From: Saccharomycopsis phalli
Lineage: Eukaryota; Ascomycota; Saccharomycetes; Ascoideales; Saccharomycopsidaceae
DNA length: 64,000 nt
Assembly (NCBI GenBank): GCA_020342235.1
Contig: CP073212.1
Location: forward strand, 992,001-1,056,000
Direction of reading: 5' to 3'
Of the stretch, positions 38,817 through 49,131 are shown in pieces (position 1 is the first letter of the stretch; each line of letters opens with the position of its first letter). The translations under genes were made by a program, and so were the position numbers. The notes under the pieces are model-generated. The model did no database searches. It was not told the origin of the DNA and saw only the letters and a program-made list of their open reading frames with translations.

Positions 38817-39815
38817 GATGGGTTTATGATTTTAGAATGAAATTCGGCTATTTCAATATTTTCAACTGATGCCTTGCCATGCTGAAGCGTGACGTATAAC
38901 TGAGGCGGCATTCAAAAAGTACAGGGCTTTGTACAAAAGCCTTGTAATATACACGTTGATGAAGCTTTTAAAAAATAACTAGATTGGTGGCAGCGAAAGG
39001 CACAAATATTATGAATGGTGTGGTTTCAAGTCTTGATGTATTGGTGCCATGTGCTAATTAGATTATTACGTAGAAAGTGTCCAGTCTGGCAGATTTCTTC
39101 TTGGCTATTTGTGAGTAAATAATGATTTGCGAGTTTTCAATGTACCTATTAGGAAATTGGCAGTCTTTGATAGGTGCCATGTACAATATGCGTCCATGGA
39201 AAGAATTGGTGCCATGAAGCACATCAATTTATCTCAAGTAGGGAAAAGGCCTCAGGCAACCAAAGCGTGGAATAAATGGACACCTCTAATAGTGACTTGC
39301 TTTCTAGTCACCAAGGCATGGACGGAAAATCAGCGCCATGTCGCTCACAGCAAAAGATATATTTGCAAAGTAACCATGACGTCGGATAAAATATAGCTAA
39401 ATACAAAACCTCAAGTTGTGGTAATGACCAGAATGAAGCCATGGAATTGAGGTATACTGGATTTTCCAATGGAGTCAGACATGCGAGTCTTTTATTCATA
39501 GCAGATGACTATATAATATGTTTATTTACATGCTATACTAGGCTCCCCAGAGGGTGAGATGACTTGGAAGAGCTTTGGGTCTTGCTGCAGGGACTACCTG
39601 CCCGGCGGCCCTTGTGACGATGAAAATCGGCAATCAAACATGGCTCAAGTAGCATGTTGGTAATAAAGGTGGTGAAATTAAGGTTGATCGCAGTTGATTG
39701 GGTATTGATGTGGGATTTGTTATGGACACCAGGATGCTGTGAATAGACAATGGCAGTGTATAACCAGCCGGAGAGAATGTATATGTAAATACAAGAATGA
39801 ATATAAGACTGGGTC
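38817..39815. other. Promoter block of paralogue C, then spacer with LINE-A-like scrap
   Basis: 38817-39110 matches the 5' flanks of the other family members. About 39515-39570 holds a LINE-A-like end (GCTATACTAGGCTCCCCAG). No gene is seen in between. Confidence 0.5.
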
Positions 39816-40065
39816 TGTAATATAGTAACTAAGATACATGTTGATAAGATAGTTAGAATATATTTGTTTGACCTATTTGTGGGGCGAGATTAGCTATATA
39901 AGTGGTGACGGAGTCAGGAAAGGAGAGCCTTAAGCGTACGGGACTGCTGCCTTAGTATTGCCTCGACTGGTTAAAGAGATGAGTTTAGGGTAATTATCTA
40001 ATACTGATTGTGGGAGTTTGAATCTTGTATCAGAAAGATTTAAGGTAGGTACGGACTTTATTACA
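39816..40065 (+). mobile_element. Solo LTR, family C, copy 1
   Basis: The element runs from TGTAATATAGTAACTA to GACTTTATTACA, 250 bp, with a perfect 5-bp duplication GGGTC at 39811-39815 and 40066-40070. It contains GCTATATAAG. Fossil with clean ends. Confidence 0.92.
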
Positions 40066-40639
40066 GGGTCTTTGGAGACTAGCTAATGAAAATGATATTA
40101 AAGCAGTCAGATAAAAGACAGATAACAGTCAGGCAACAACCAGACAATAGCCAGACAATAGCCAGACAATAGCCAGACTAACATTTTATTTGACAGTTTT
40201 ATGATTTATATTATTATGGGTATGCAGAGCCAGGTTGATCTGGAGAATATGTAAAAGAGAATCACATCAGACGTAGTCTCAAAGTATAATCTAGCCAAGA
40301 CCATTTTATTTTATAGAAAGTATATGAATGGAATTTCCATTGCACATTTGCTATTTGCAACTGGTATTCAGTTGCTAGTGTTGTAGTTGACGATGCAACC
40401 ATCATCCCAGTGGACTGGTATTAAACTACAATAGAAATGTCATTAATTGCATGTACTTTAAAACATGGCCATTATTGTTTGATAATTGGTGCCGTATAAA
40501 GAGGTATTAAACCACACAACATTATAACCCCTCACCACACCATACTACACCATTACCATTGGCATCATTGGCACCATTGGCATCCAATTCACACCATTGG
40601 TGTCCAATTCACACCATTGCTCCATCACCATTGCTCCAC
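40066..40639. other. SMC5 3' spacer with a 12-bp repeat
   Basis: 40135-40180 contains four copies of CAGACAATAGC-type units. The rest is AT-rich with nothing recognised. Confidence 0.5.
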
Positions 40640-43600
40640 CTACTCACTGGCCCACACACTCTGTGGAACCACGTGGTTCGCCAAGATACAGTGCACCGCC
40701 ATCTTCTCATGATAATACAAACCAGTCAACAACTTGGGCGTAATCAAAAAATACTGGCTGCACACCCCCATGTGCTCCTGGCACGCGCTTTCCACCATGT
40801 GCCGATGCACGATGCGCTCGTTCCTCGGGTCCATGCCCTGGTTGATTTCGTCCACCACACGAAACGGCGACGTCGCAAGCCCCTGGAGCGCAAGCATAAA
40901 AAATATCGTCGACACTGCGCGCTCTCCACCTGACTGCACGTACGGATCCAATACTCGGAGTTCCGCGTCGTCACGGAACTTGACTAGAAGCTCGAGCCGC
41001 CAGTGTTCGAGCCGCGGCTGCTTATTAAGCCGGACCTCGCCTGCCGACGCGACCGCGGCAAACCGGCTCGAGAAATTCCCCGACAAGCGCGCCACAAGCG
41101 CGTCCAAGTCGCGTTCCCATGGCGCCCGGACTCCGGCCAAGTCCGCGCGCAACCCGGCCAACTGCCCCTCCACCAGCGGGAGCCGGGCTTCGAGCCCGGC
41201 GATGCTTTCCTCAATCGCGCGTAGCTTGCTGATTGACGACACAGTCGTATGGTCGAGTCCGGCCATGGTCTGCCGGAGCGCGTCCAACTTGGCGCGCACG
41301 TCGCGCTCGGTCAACGAGCCGTCGGCTTGGTACTGCTCCGCCAACGCGCCGAGCTCGGCGCGTAAGTCGGCCGAGTATTGTTTGGTGAGCTCTTTGAGGC
41401 GCTTCACCTCGTCGCTACGCCGGACCGCGTCGTACTGTTCCTGCGCCGCCTGGAGCTGGGCGGCGACGCGCGCAACCGCGCCCGCAGACTCCGCGACTAG
41501 CCGCTCAAGACCCGCGCAGGTGTTCTGGGCGTCGACGCACGCAACCTGCAGCCGCGCGACCGTGCCGCCGAGCTCCACAATCTCCGCCGCAGGGCCGCCC
41601 AAGTCCACGAGACACTGCAACACCGCGCGCTGGAGCTCGAGCTGCTTGCGCGCGATTTTCTGAAGCGCGCCGCTGACGTCGCGCTCGGCCTCCTGCCGGA
41701 GAAGCGCGCAACCCTGCCGCTTGCGAAGGAGCTTGGCGTCCAACCCCGCGCGCTGCGCCTGGAGCTGGTGCATCCCGCTGAGCGACGCGCTCTGGAACTC
41801 GTACTCGCCCGCAAGGGTGTCGAGCTCGCGCGACACCGCGGCGACTTGCTGCTCACATTCCTCGAGCTCCGCGGTCCGCTCGCGGAGCGCGTCCTGCTGC
41901 TGCGCGAGCTCCTGCGCCGCCGCCTGGTGCGCGCTGCGCCGGTCAAACACCGGCGTCTTGGGCGGGTACACCACCTGGCTCCGGGTGACAACCTGGCGCG
42001 ACCCGTACTGCGACGCGCTGAGACTGTACACCACGTCCCCGGCAATGTACTTGGCGAACCACGGGCGGCCCGTCGCAGGGTCCCGCTGCTGAAGCCGCTG
42101 CATCTGCGCGGCACTCAACTCGCCCAAGCTCACAGGCGTCTCGTACAATACCGTGTCATACAACATCGTGCGCACCGCCTCCGGCCCGCTCACAAAGTCA
42201 ATGAGGTACCCGTCAAAGCCAAACTCGCGGAGCTGCTCCGCGGTATACTTCCGCGCCAGCCGCTCGCCAGGGTACCGGAACCCGACGTTGATGCCCTGGA
42301 ACGCGCCCCGGACCGCCTCCTGGTACACTGCGCGCGACTCTGCAGTCAACGCGACCTTGGTGTTGGCGTCGACTAGAAACTCGAGGTACTTCCCGTAGCG
42401 GTCGTCGGTGACGCCGACGCACAACACCGGCGGCTCAAACACCCGCCCCTGGAGCGCGGGCGTCGCCCGGAGCCGCTCGACCGCGCGGTAGCATGTACCG
42501 TACACTGGGTGCCCACGCATGCGCGCAAGTACCCCGATGCGGTCCTCGCTGGCCAACTGCCCCTGGAGCCGCCGCGCCGCGGCCTCGGCCGCGGCCTTCT
42601 GCTGCTGCGCCGCCCGCTGCCGGTCGCGCGCCGCCGCAAGCCGCAGCTTGACCTCCCGGATCTTCTCGCGCGTCGCCTGCTTGTCGGCGGCCGCCGCCGC
42701 AACGCGCGCGTCGTCAGGTGACTCGAGCGCCTGCAACTCGGCCTCAAGCAGCGCGACCTCGGCCTCAAGCAGCGCCAAGTCCTGGCGCTTGCGCGCGCCG
42801 CGTGTCTCCAACTGGCGCTTCTCGCGCGCCACCTGCTCGACGCGCTGCTCGACCGCGGTCTTGGCGCTGCTCTTGTCGTTATACTCGCGTTGAGCCGCCC
42901 GGAGCGCGGCCTGCAGCTCGGCGAGCCGCTGGGCCAAGTCGTCACAGACGCGTTGCGCGGCCGCAAGCTCGGCGGCTAGCGGCGCGCGGCTCGCGTCGAG
43001 CGCGTCGGCGAGTTTGCGCCACTTGTCGCGTCGCTTCTTGTACTCAGCCGCGGCACGGCGCCGGTCCAGCACGATCGCGTACGGGAGCAACTTCTCGTGA
43101 TGCTCGCACTGGCGCTTTGTCTCCTGGTACTTGATATACTTGTCGGCGGCCTGCTGCAACTCTTGCTGCTGGGCTCGCAACCCGCTGAGGGTGGTCTGCC
43201 CCTGCGCGAGTTCCTGCGCAAGGTCGTGCGCGGCTTTCTCGAGCTCGATGAGCCGCCGGTGTGCAGCTAGCAACCCGCCCGGCCCGGCGCGCTCGGTCTC
43301 TAGCAACAACAACTCGGGCTTCATCGCGGCAAACGCACTCACCTTGTCCTGCGGGAGAAAACAGCACAAGTTGCTCAACTGGATCTGCAACTCCTCCAAA
43401 AGCGCGCGGAGCCGCCGCTCGTCGCCCGGCGCGTCGTCAAAGAACCAGCGCGTCTTCTCCTTGACCCGGCTCTGACGCGTCATTTCGCGCCGCACGCGCA
43501 CCACACCCCCGCGATACTTGAGCGTGGTCTCAATCTCCGCGTAGTCCGTGCCTTGCTTGATGAACTCCGCACTGTACTTTTGGCGTCCAAGCAACTCGGG

Positions 43601-43903
43601 CTTTCCGCCGAGTCCAAGACATATTGCACACACAAACGTCGATTTGCCCGTGCCGTTTGGCCCAATGATCATGTTCAACGTCGGCGAAAGCTCAAACTGA
43701 GTCTCAGAGTACGTGACAAAGTTCTTGACCCGGATCCGTACAATACTCCCGTCGTTGAACTGCGCCAAGTTTCCCGCGTCATTCGCGCCCAGAAGCTGCT
43801 CCACTCGGGTCCGTTTCGCGCCCCGTAGCTCGCCGTCTATATTCACGTTGCCATTTTCCTTCTTGACCCGCCTTTTCACGCTTCGCGACGCGCTTTTGCT
43901 CAT
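40640..43903 (-). CDS. SMC5: SMC5 ATPase of the SMC5/6 complex
   Basis: The protein is 1087 aa. The N-terminal ATPase half has Walker A GPNGTGKS (residues 81-88) and CFLPQDKVSAF, typical of Smc5. Two long coiled-coil arms flank a hinge (about 450-620, with FRYPGERLARKYTAEQLREF). The C-terminal half has the ABC signature YVQSGGERAVST and Walker B RVVDEINQGMDPRNER. With Smc6 and Nse proteins it forms the nuclear complex that extrudes DNA, carries SUMO ligase activity and resolves recombination intermediates. The start is the first ATG, and a CACGTG lies 38 bp upstream. The gene looks much richer in G+C than its surroundings, mostly at third positions, so the antisense strand is full of long open frames. 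Confidence 0.96.
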   Translation of the reverse strand: MSKSASRSVKRRVKKENGNVNIDGELRGAKRTRVEQLLGANDAGNLAQFNDGSIVRIRVKNFVTYSETQFELSPTLNMIIGPNGTGKSTFVCAICLGLGGKPELLGRQKYSAEFIKQGTDYAEIETTLKYRGGVVRVRREMTRQSRVKEKTRWFFDDAPGDERRLRALLEELQIQLSNLCCFLPQDKVSAFAAMKPELLLLETERAGPGGLLAAHRRLIELEKAAHDLAQELAQGQTTLSGLRAQQQELQQAADKYIKYQETKRQCEHHEKLLPYAIVLDRRRAAAEYKKRRDKWRKLADALDASRAPLAAELAAAQRVCDDLAQRLAELQAALRAAQREYNDKSSAKTAVEQRVEQVAREKRQLETRGARKRQDLALLEAEVALLEAELQALESPDDARVAAAAADKQATREKIREVKLRLAAARDRQRAAQQQKAAAEAAARRLQGQLASEDRIGVLARMRGHPVYGTCYRAVERLRATPALQGRVFEPPVLCVGVTDDRYGKYLEFLVDANTKVALTAESRAVYQEAVRGAFQGINVGFRYPGERLARKYTAEQLREFGFDGYLIDFVSGPEAVRTMLYDTVLYETPVSLGELSAAQMQRLQQRDPATGRPWFAKYIAGDVVYSLSASQYGSRQVVTRSQVVYPPKTPVFDRRSAHQAAAQELAQQQDALRERTAELEECEQQVAAVSRELDTLAGEYEFQSASLSGMHQLQAQRAGLDAKLLRKRQGCALLRQEAERDVSGALQKIARKQLELQRAVLQCLVDLGGPAAEIVELGGTVARLQVACVDAQNTCAGLERLVAESAGAVARVAAQLQAAQEQYDAVRRSDEVKRLKELTKQYSADLRAELGALAEQYQADGSLTERDVRAKLDALRQTMAGLDHTTVSSISKLRAIEESIAGLEARLPLVEGQLAGLRADLAGVRAPWERDLDALVARLSGNFSSRFAAVASAGEVRLNKQPRLEHWRLELLVKFRDDAELRVLDPYVQSGGERAVSTIFFMLALQGLATSPFRVVDEINQGMDPRNERIVHRHMVESACQEHMGVCSQYFLITPKLLTGLYYHEKMAVHCILANHVVPQSVWASE

Positions 43904-43965
43904 GAGTATTGGATTGCAGGCCGCAAATGATTTATGTGGTCACGTGAGAGGCGCGTGATGCCAGG

Positions 43966-44085
43966 CATTGATTTTCTGCATTGATTTTTTGCATTGATTT
44001 TTTGCATTGATTTTTTGCACTGATTTTTTGCACTGATTTTTTGCATTGATTTTTTGCACTAATTTTTTGCATTGATTTTTCATCT
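43966..44085. repeat. 13-bp minisatellite TTGCATTGATTTT upstream of SMC5
   Basis: Nine units of CATTGATTTTTTG, or CACTGATTTTTTG with T/C changes, start about 60 bp upstream of the SMC5 start codon. Confidence 0.9.
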
Positions 44086-44261
44086 CCTATTTTCATTCAT
44101 CCATCTCATTTTAATCAAAAATTCCTCAAGATTTTCATCTTGAATCGTGCATCTCACAACCACTCCACATGACCAAAGACTCATTGTACTGAAAAAAAAA
44201 TCCAATCGTCACAAGATATTATCACATTTCTTTACCTGCAATTGCCCAGTAATAATACCAT

Positions 44262-44400
44262 GTTTATTTCTTCTATAGCTATACTAGGCTCTCCAGAGGG
44301 TGAGATTGACATTTCACCGTCTAAAAAGACGGCGCCGCTAATTCTGCAGCCAAGAGAAAACTATTTGAATGGCGATAAAAACTTTCGACTTAATCTTTAG
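44262..44400 (-). mobile_element. LINE-A-like 3' end
   Basis: The plus strand shows TTTATTTCTTCTATAGCTAT followed by ACTAGGCTCTCCAGAGGG and AAAAACTTTCGACT. This is the 3' end of LINE-A with several differences, so a diverged copy. Confidence 0.65.
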
Positions 44401-44894
44401 AAAACTGTTAAAGAGATGACTAAAAAGGAGCTATGCAGTCAATTGCCAAATGTCATGGAAATCCATACAGTTGGTTTGCAACTACAATTGCCTTGTAGAC
44501 TATGGACTGAGGCAGAAGACAAGTAATCCTTGCTCAATAATCGGAATTGCTGTAGATCCAATTGTATTGTAATAAAAGAGACTTTGCTTCCAACTTATTG
44601 TCGTTTACAGCTTCTTTCTAACCACGCCTTTGGCACAAATGCATGGACTAGCCAAGTCCATTTCCTCTTTATAATACAGTCATTCCCATGGATTTGTCCA
44701 TTTTAGAGCGTCTTTGTTCCTTCTGACTTGTCTCTTCTACTTGTTTGCGGCCTTTTGTCTCAAGGTGTAATAAAAAGAGTTATATTTCTCCTGAAGCTAC
44801 ACTAATCCATTGTATTGCATGCTCTTGGCTACGCATCTTTTCCACTTCTTTCCGGCAATTGACTCGTCTTTATCAATTGACTTGTTTTTAGCAA

Positions 44895-46240
44895 TTGACT
44901 CGCCTTTATCAATTGTCAATTAGGGAACCTGTAACGACATTGAGCTTACATTTCAACTGTGGTTACAGCAATGCCACCAATTGGGTCAAGAGAATTTCAC
45001 AAGCTTTGACCATGGTCCGAAACTACAGTACATACGATTCTTCCCGAATCGCAGACGGTTACAGAACTGTGAATCCAGCCTTCACCTACCGGAAGGAGGA
45101 AACAAACGAGGTCAAGTTATTAGGCATCACCCTTAGTTCAAGGCTCAGCTTCAGGAGCCATCTAAAACAAACATTGTCCAAGATGCGCCGTAATGCTAAA
45201 CAAATTGGAATTTAAGCAGAATGACAAGAAAAATCATGGGACGCATCACGCTAAATTTGTTTAAAACGTGTGCAGTTCTAATCATATCTTACGGAATCGA
45301 GGTGTTCTATAACAGCATGACAAAACCCAGTGAGTCAAGTCCTTGGCAATAATAAAAGCCATGAGATGGTTCATGAACACGTCAAGCCAAAGCCCGGTCC
45401 GCTCCAGTTGTTCCAAACTACCACGATCAATGGAAGCACGAGAATCACAATTCCTAAACGCCCTCTTATCCAACATATGTTAAAGGCAACAGCTTTTCAT
45501 ACCCCAGATATTAGAACGTTTAATGCCGCCGCTTGAATACTTGAAAAACTGGCAGGTTATTCACTAGAGGAAAACCGAATCAAAGAAGATCTACTACCAA
45601 TCCAGAAACTACAGCGATCCCGCATCCAGATGTTCAATGGCCTCAAAACAAGCAACCAAAGAGTGGCTGGAAATGGTCACTTCTACCAGTGACTCACTTC
45701 CAAACCACTACAGGAACGCACGCAAAATCAGCACCAAGCCGATCAAGGTACATCGAGACAGAACCAAGCTCCTCCTCACGGCCTCACGGAAGCGCTTGCA
45801 GGCCCCAAGGCAATCTTCAGTTTGACATCACAACTACTTAGTGGAACGAGCTTCACAGATGGCTCGTTGCTTAAACTATTTGGCAACTATGACCCAAAGT
45901 GCAAAAGATGTGAGACTCACACCCCCGTTATTATACATGACCTGCAATGCCCAGAATGTGTTGGAACATGATTCCTCCAACACATGATGAGATTTAACGG
46001 ACACATTTGATAACAAGGGTGACCAGGTTTCTTACAAAATCAATAAAAGCACTAAGAACCGACAGTATGACTGCTCCCATTGAAGTTTTTAATCACAAGC
46101 GACCAAGTGAAGGTTGACAAAGGGTTTTCTTCAGCAGCAACGCTGCCTTAGGATGTTCCAGAGTGAAAATATATCTGTTGAACAACCGTAATGCCAGAGA
46201 CAATATATAGCTAAATACAAAAATAAATATTATCATTATT
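44895..46240 (+). mobile_element. LINE-B relic: RT thumb to 3' tail
   Basis: Successive plus-strand frames read NEVKLLGITLSSRLSFRSHL, LFKTCAVLIISYGIEVFYNS, ATKEWLEMVTSTSDSLPNHY and LLKLFGNYDPKCKRCETHTP. The 3' UTR then ends at about 46240 with AAATACAAAAATAAATATT. Several frame changes show that it is dead. It aligns with the minus-strand relic at 16-18.7 kb and with 50029-50168. Confidence 0.8.
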
Positions 46241-46255
46241 ACTTCTGTAGCAATT

Positions 46256-46581
46256 TGTTGAGGTTGAACACTACAAATAAGTCACCGATAACGGAGATCT
46301 GTTCTCCGCTAGAATGAACTCATGATACTGCACAACATGCAGTTAATGCAGTTGTAAAGGAATGTGAAGGTCATGGGTGAAGATGCTTATGAGGGGATAT
46401 TTCTACTATAAAAGGAGAGATGTTCCCGTAGTGCAGAGCAGAAAAGAATATCAATTCAATCATCCCTACCGTTCCGATTATTCAATTATAAAAGGAACAA
46501 AACTCATCTATAATTAAATAAATATCTGAGCATAAGTTTGTAACGATGTCACACTCTCAGAAGAGGAATTTGGCATCGACA
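46256..46581 (+). mobile_element. Solo LTR, family A, copy 3
   Basis: The element runs from TGTTGAGG to CATCGACA, 326 bp, with 5-bp duplication CAATT at 46251-46255 and 46582-46586. The left arm keeps the unoccupied site (AATTG at 37198-37202). Fossil. Confidence 0.93.
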
Positions 46582-46859
46582 CAATTAGACTAGTACTAGT
46601 CTAATCTCGGCACTTTACTACGGCACTACTTCTTTCTATGGATGCATGTTGTAGATGGCACCTGTCAATTCTATTAGTAGGCAAGCATTTATTAAGTTAA
46701 GTATATTTAGTTCTGTATTTAGCTATATATTGTCTCCGGAAACACGGTGATTCGACAGATATATTTTCACTCAGGAACATCCTGAGGCAGCATTCTATTG
46801 AAGAAAACCCTTTATAACCCTAAACGGTTATATGGGCTGAAAAACTTCAATGGGAGCAG

Positions 46860-46985
46860 TGTTGTTAGTGGTTTAACGTGACTGGCTATTGGTTATGCGA
46901 GAAGCCTGGCCATCCTTCGGCTAAATGCCGGCGCTATCCGGCCGCTGAATCTCGTGACGATGGGCGCACGACTCGTCGGGGTCGT
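46860..46985 (+). mobile_element. Retrotransposon gag zinc-knuckle remnant
   Basis: A short stretch reads like a nucleocapsid knuckle (CEKPGHPSAKC) with basic residues after it. It lies inside the insert that separates the right arm from its left counterpart. It is a fossil scrap of an LTR element, and the family cannot be told. Confidence 0.45.
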
Positions 46986-47074
46986 TCATTGCTCGTTTGC
47001 GAGACTTCCTTGTATTGCCCTTCTGAGGCGTAGTGTGCTCTTTCTGGAGACTTTCTTGAGTATTGGGGCGGTTT

Positions 47075-47158
47075 GGTGGGGCTCGAACCCGGTAACTACC
47101 TCATGATGCGCCCTCCATAAGGCATGAGGTGTTTTCCATTCGGCCAAACCTCCTGCCC
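47075..47158 (-). tRNA. tRNA-like sequence with A- and B-box, probably not functional
   Basis: On the minus strand, TGGCCGAATGG resembles a pol III A box and GGTTCGAGCCC a B box. An acceptor-like pairing GGAGGTT with AACCGCC has one mismatch, and ACCTCATG pairs with CATGAGGT in the anticodon region. The D stem and T stem do not pair well and no convincing anticodon loop forms. It could be a tRNA pseudogene or the head of a SINE. Confidence 0.35.
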
Positions 47159-47578
47159 CCAAGCATTTATTAGGCACAGTATCGACATATTTGGTACATT
47201 TGTATATCTGATACATTGTGTCTATTTCGCAATGTTGTAAAGCCCAAAGTATTCATTGTATAATACAAATAATAAAACATTCTACAGTCAATGGTCATGA
47301 AAATATCTGACTATAGATACTTTTCACGTAATAATTTAATTAGTAGCGCCGCCCATGCATCAAGACTTGAAACCACGTCATTTATAATCTGTTGCACCTT
47401 TCGCACTACCTTCAATTTATTTATTTTCATTTTATTAAAAGTTTCATTAAAGTGTATACTGCAAGGCTGGTATTTTAAGCCGTTGTTTTTTGGATGCCGC
47501 ATCAGTTCTACTTCACGGCAACGCACAAGTTAAAAGTATTAAAATGGCCCAATTTCATTCTAAAATCATAAACCCATC

Positions 47579-48049
47579 ATGAGATTCTTATTTTTATTCT
47601 TTGTCTTTATTTTTGGCATCCAGGCAGTCTTTAACCCATTTAAGCTGACGGAGACGATTTTGCCCAGTCCGCTTGAACCCTATGAACAACCACCATCACC
47701 AAATGACCAACTGATGATAGACCAAAAAATACGTCAGTCCCTTATTGATTTCAATCTGGCCGGTGTATATGACGTTACGCTTGTGCCAGGAATCACCAAA
47801 GATGAGTTGGAAACCATTACCAGTTATTTAAACCAACAACAAAAAATAAACATGGAAAATTTCAATATTGAAGGGATCAAAAATATCTTTAAAAGCAGAA
47901 CCACAAGAAAATATGGCGGAGTATTTGAAACTTCAAATAACGAAGTTCATGGTATCAGAGGGTGTTTCGTTGCACCAGTTGTCCAGGAGTTGATTGGCAG
48001 TAGCATTGTCACTGCTGTTTATTGTAAAGACCCCTTTCTACAGAATTGA
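47579..48049 (+). CDS. Secreted paralogue D (156 aa)
   Basis: The signal peptide MRFLFLFFVFIFGIQA is identical to that of A and B, followed by ILPSPLEPYEQPPSP. The core is DVTLVPGI, a helix to SYLNQQQKINMEN, RKYGGVFET, GIRGCF (Cys129) and VVQELIGSSIVTAVY, with a second Cys at 149. The two-Cys pattern, the VPG turn and NMENFN/NMKNFN show it is the partner of paralogue B. The upstream 250 bp mirrors the flank of B. The 3' flank is cut after about 70 bp by an insert. Intact frame; function unknown, I9-like fold proposed. Confidence 0.83.
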   Translation: MRFLFLFFVFIFGIQAVFNPFKLTETILPSPLEPYEQPPSPNDQLMIDQKIRQSLIDFNLAGVYDVTLVPGITKDELETITSYLNQQQKINMENFNIEGIKNIFKSRTTRKYGGVFETSNNEVHGIRGCFVAPVVQELIGSSIVTAVYCKDPFLQN

Positions 48050-49131
48050 TGCATTTTTTAGATATTCTCTAAAGTACTTGCTGGAAAGACTCGGTGGAGA
48101 CTATCTTTGTGTCAGAATTTATAAATATAGGAGTAGTTAATGACTATGAAGTTCTTAATATAAACTCTATATATTTTCACTCAGGAACATCCTGAGGCAG
48201 CATTGCTGTTGAAGAAACCCCTTTGTCAACCTCCTTTAAGATTGAATGATTGAATCTAAACCAAAGGTCCTTAAATCGATAGATGCCCTAGTTAGTTTAC
48301 TACCTAGCCTTATATAGTCATTCCAGTGGTCATACTATTTTACTACAAAGAGTATTCACTCCTTGTGTCGTCATAGCATGTCCATTGTCCTTGATACACA
48401 CATGAACACCACCAATGCAATGCTGTCTGCAATATCAGAACATTTGGTGATCACGACGTCTTTGATGTACGAGATTTTCGGTGGCTTGGTCAAGTGACTG
48501 AATGAATAGTAATAAAAATGGTTTTATTTATTTTGTATTTAGCTATATTGTCTCCGGGAACGGTGGGTTGACAAATGCAGAATCTAGTAATCATCAATGA
48601 ACGACAAAACTTTGGGCCAAGATCTTTGGCTTATATACTGGAAATCATGTATATTGGAGAGAGCTTGTCTACATCTTTGCATTTCAGTCATTGCCAAATA
48701 ATTGAGCAGCGAGCCATCCGTGAAGCTTTTTACACTCGTCAATCAAGTTAATGAACTGCGTATTGGGGTCCATAAGTGCCTCTGTGAGGAGAAATGATCA
48801 ATTCTCTGACTTTACATAACAGAAAATTATCCCCTTTTATAGTTTTCATTTTAGTATTATGAATAAAAGGCACCGTAAGTCTGACACAATGGGCAGGCCA
48901 GTGGATCTCCTCAAAGTCCATTGTAAATCTGGTGTGCCGTTATCTCTTCTACCTCCAATCTATTTATCTATACTTTTTAAAAGTTTCATCAACGTGTATA
49001 TTACAAGGCTTTTGTACAAAGCCCTGTGCATTTTGAATGCCGCCTCAGTTCTACGTCACGCTTCAGCATGGCAAGGCATCGGTTGAAAGTATTAAAATGG
49101 ACGAATTTCATTCTAAAATCATAAACCCATC

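Noticed and set aside
41497-43475. Several long Arg/Ser/Ala-rich frames overlapping SMC5 on both strands
   Set aside because: They are caused by the high GC content of SMC5, and SMC5 itself has full domain support.
43966-44085. CRISPR-like array
   Set aside because: The units are contiguous without spacers, this is a eukaryotic genome, and it is an ordinary minisatellite. The same applies to the arrays at 1602, 28331 and 59300.
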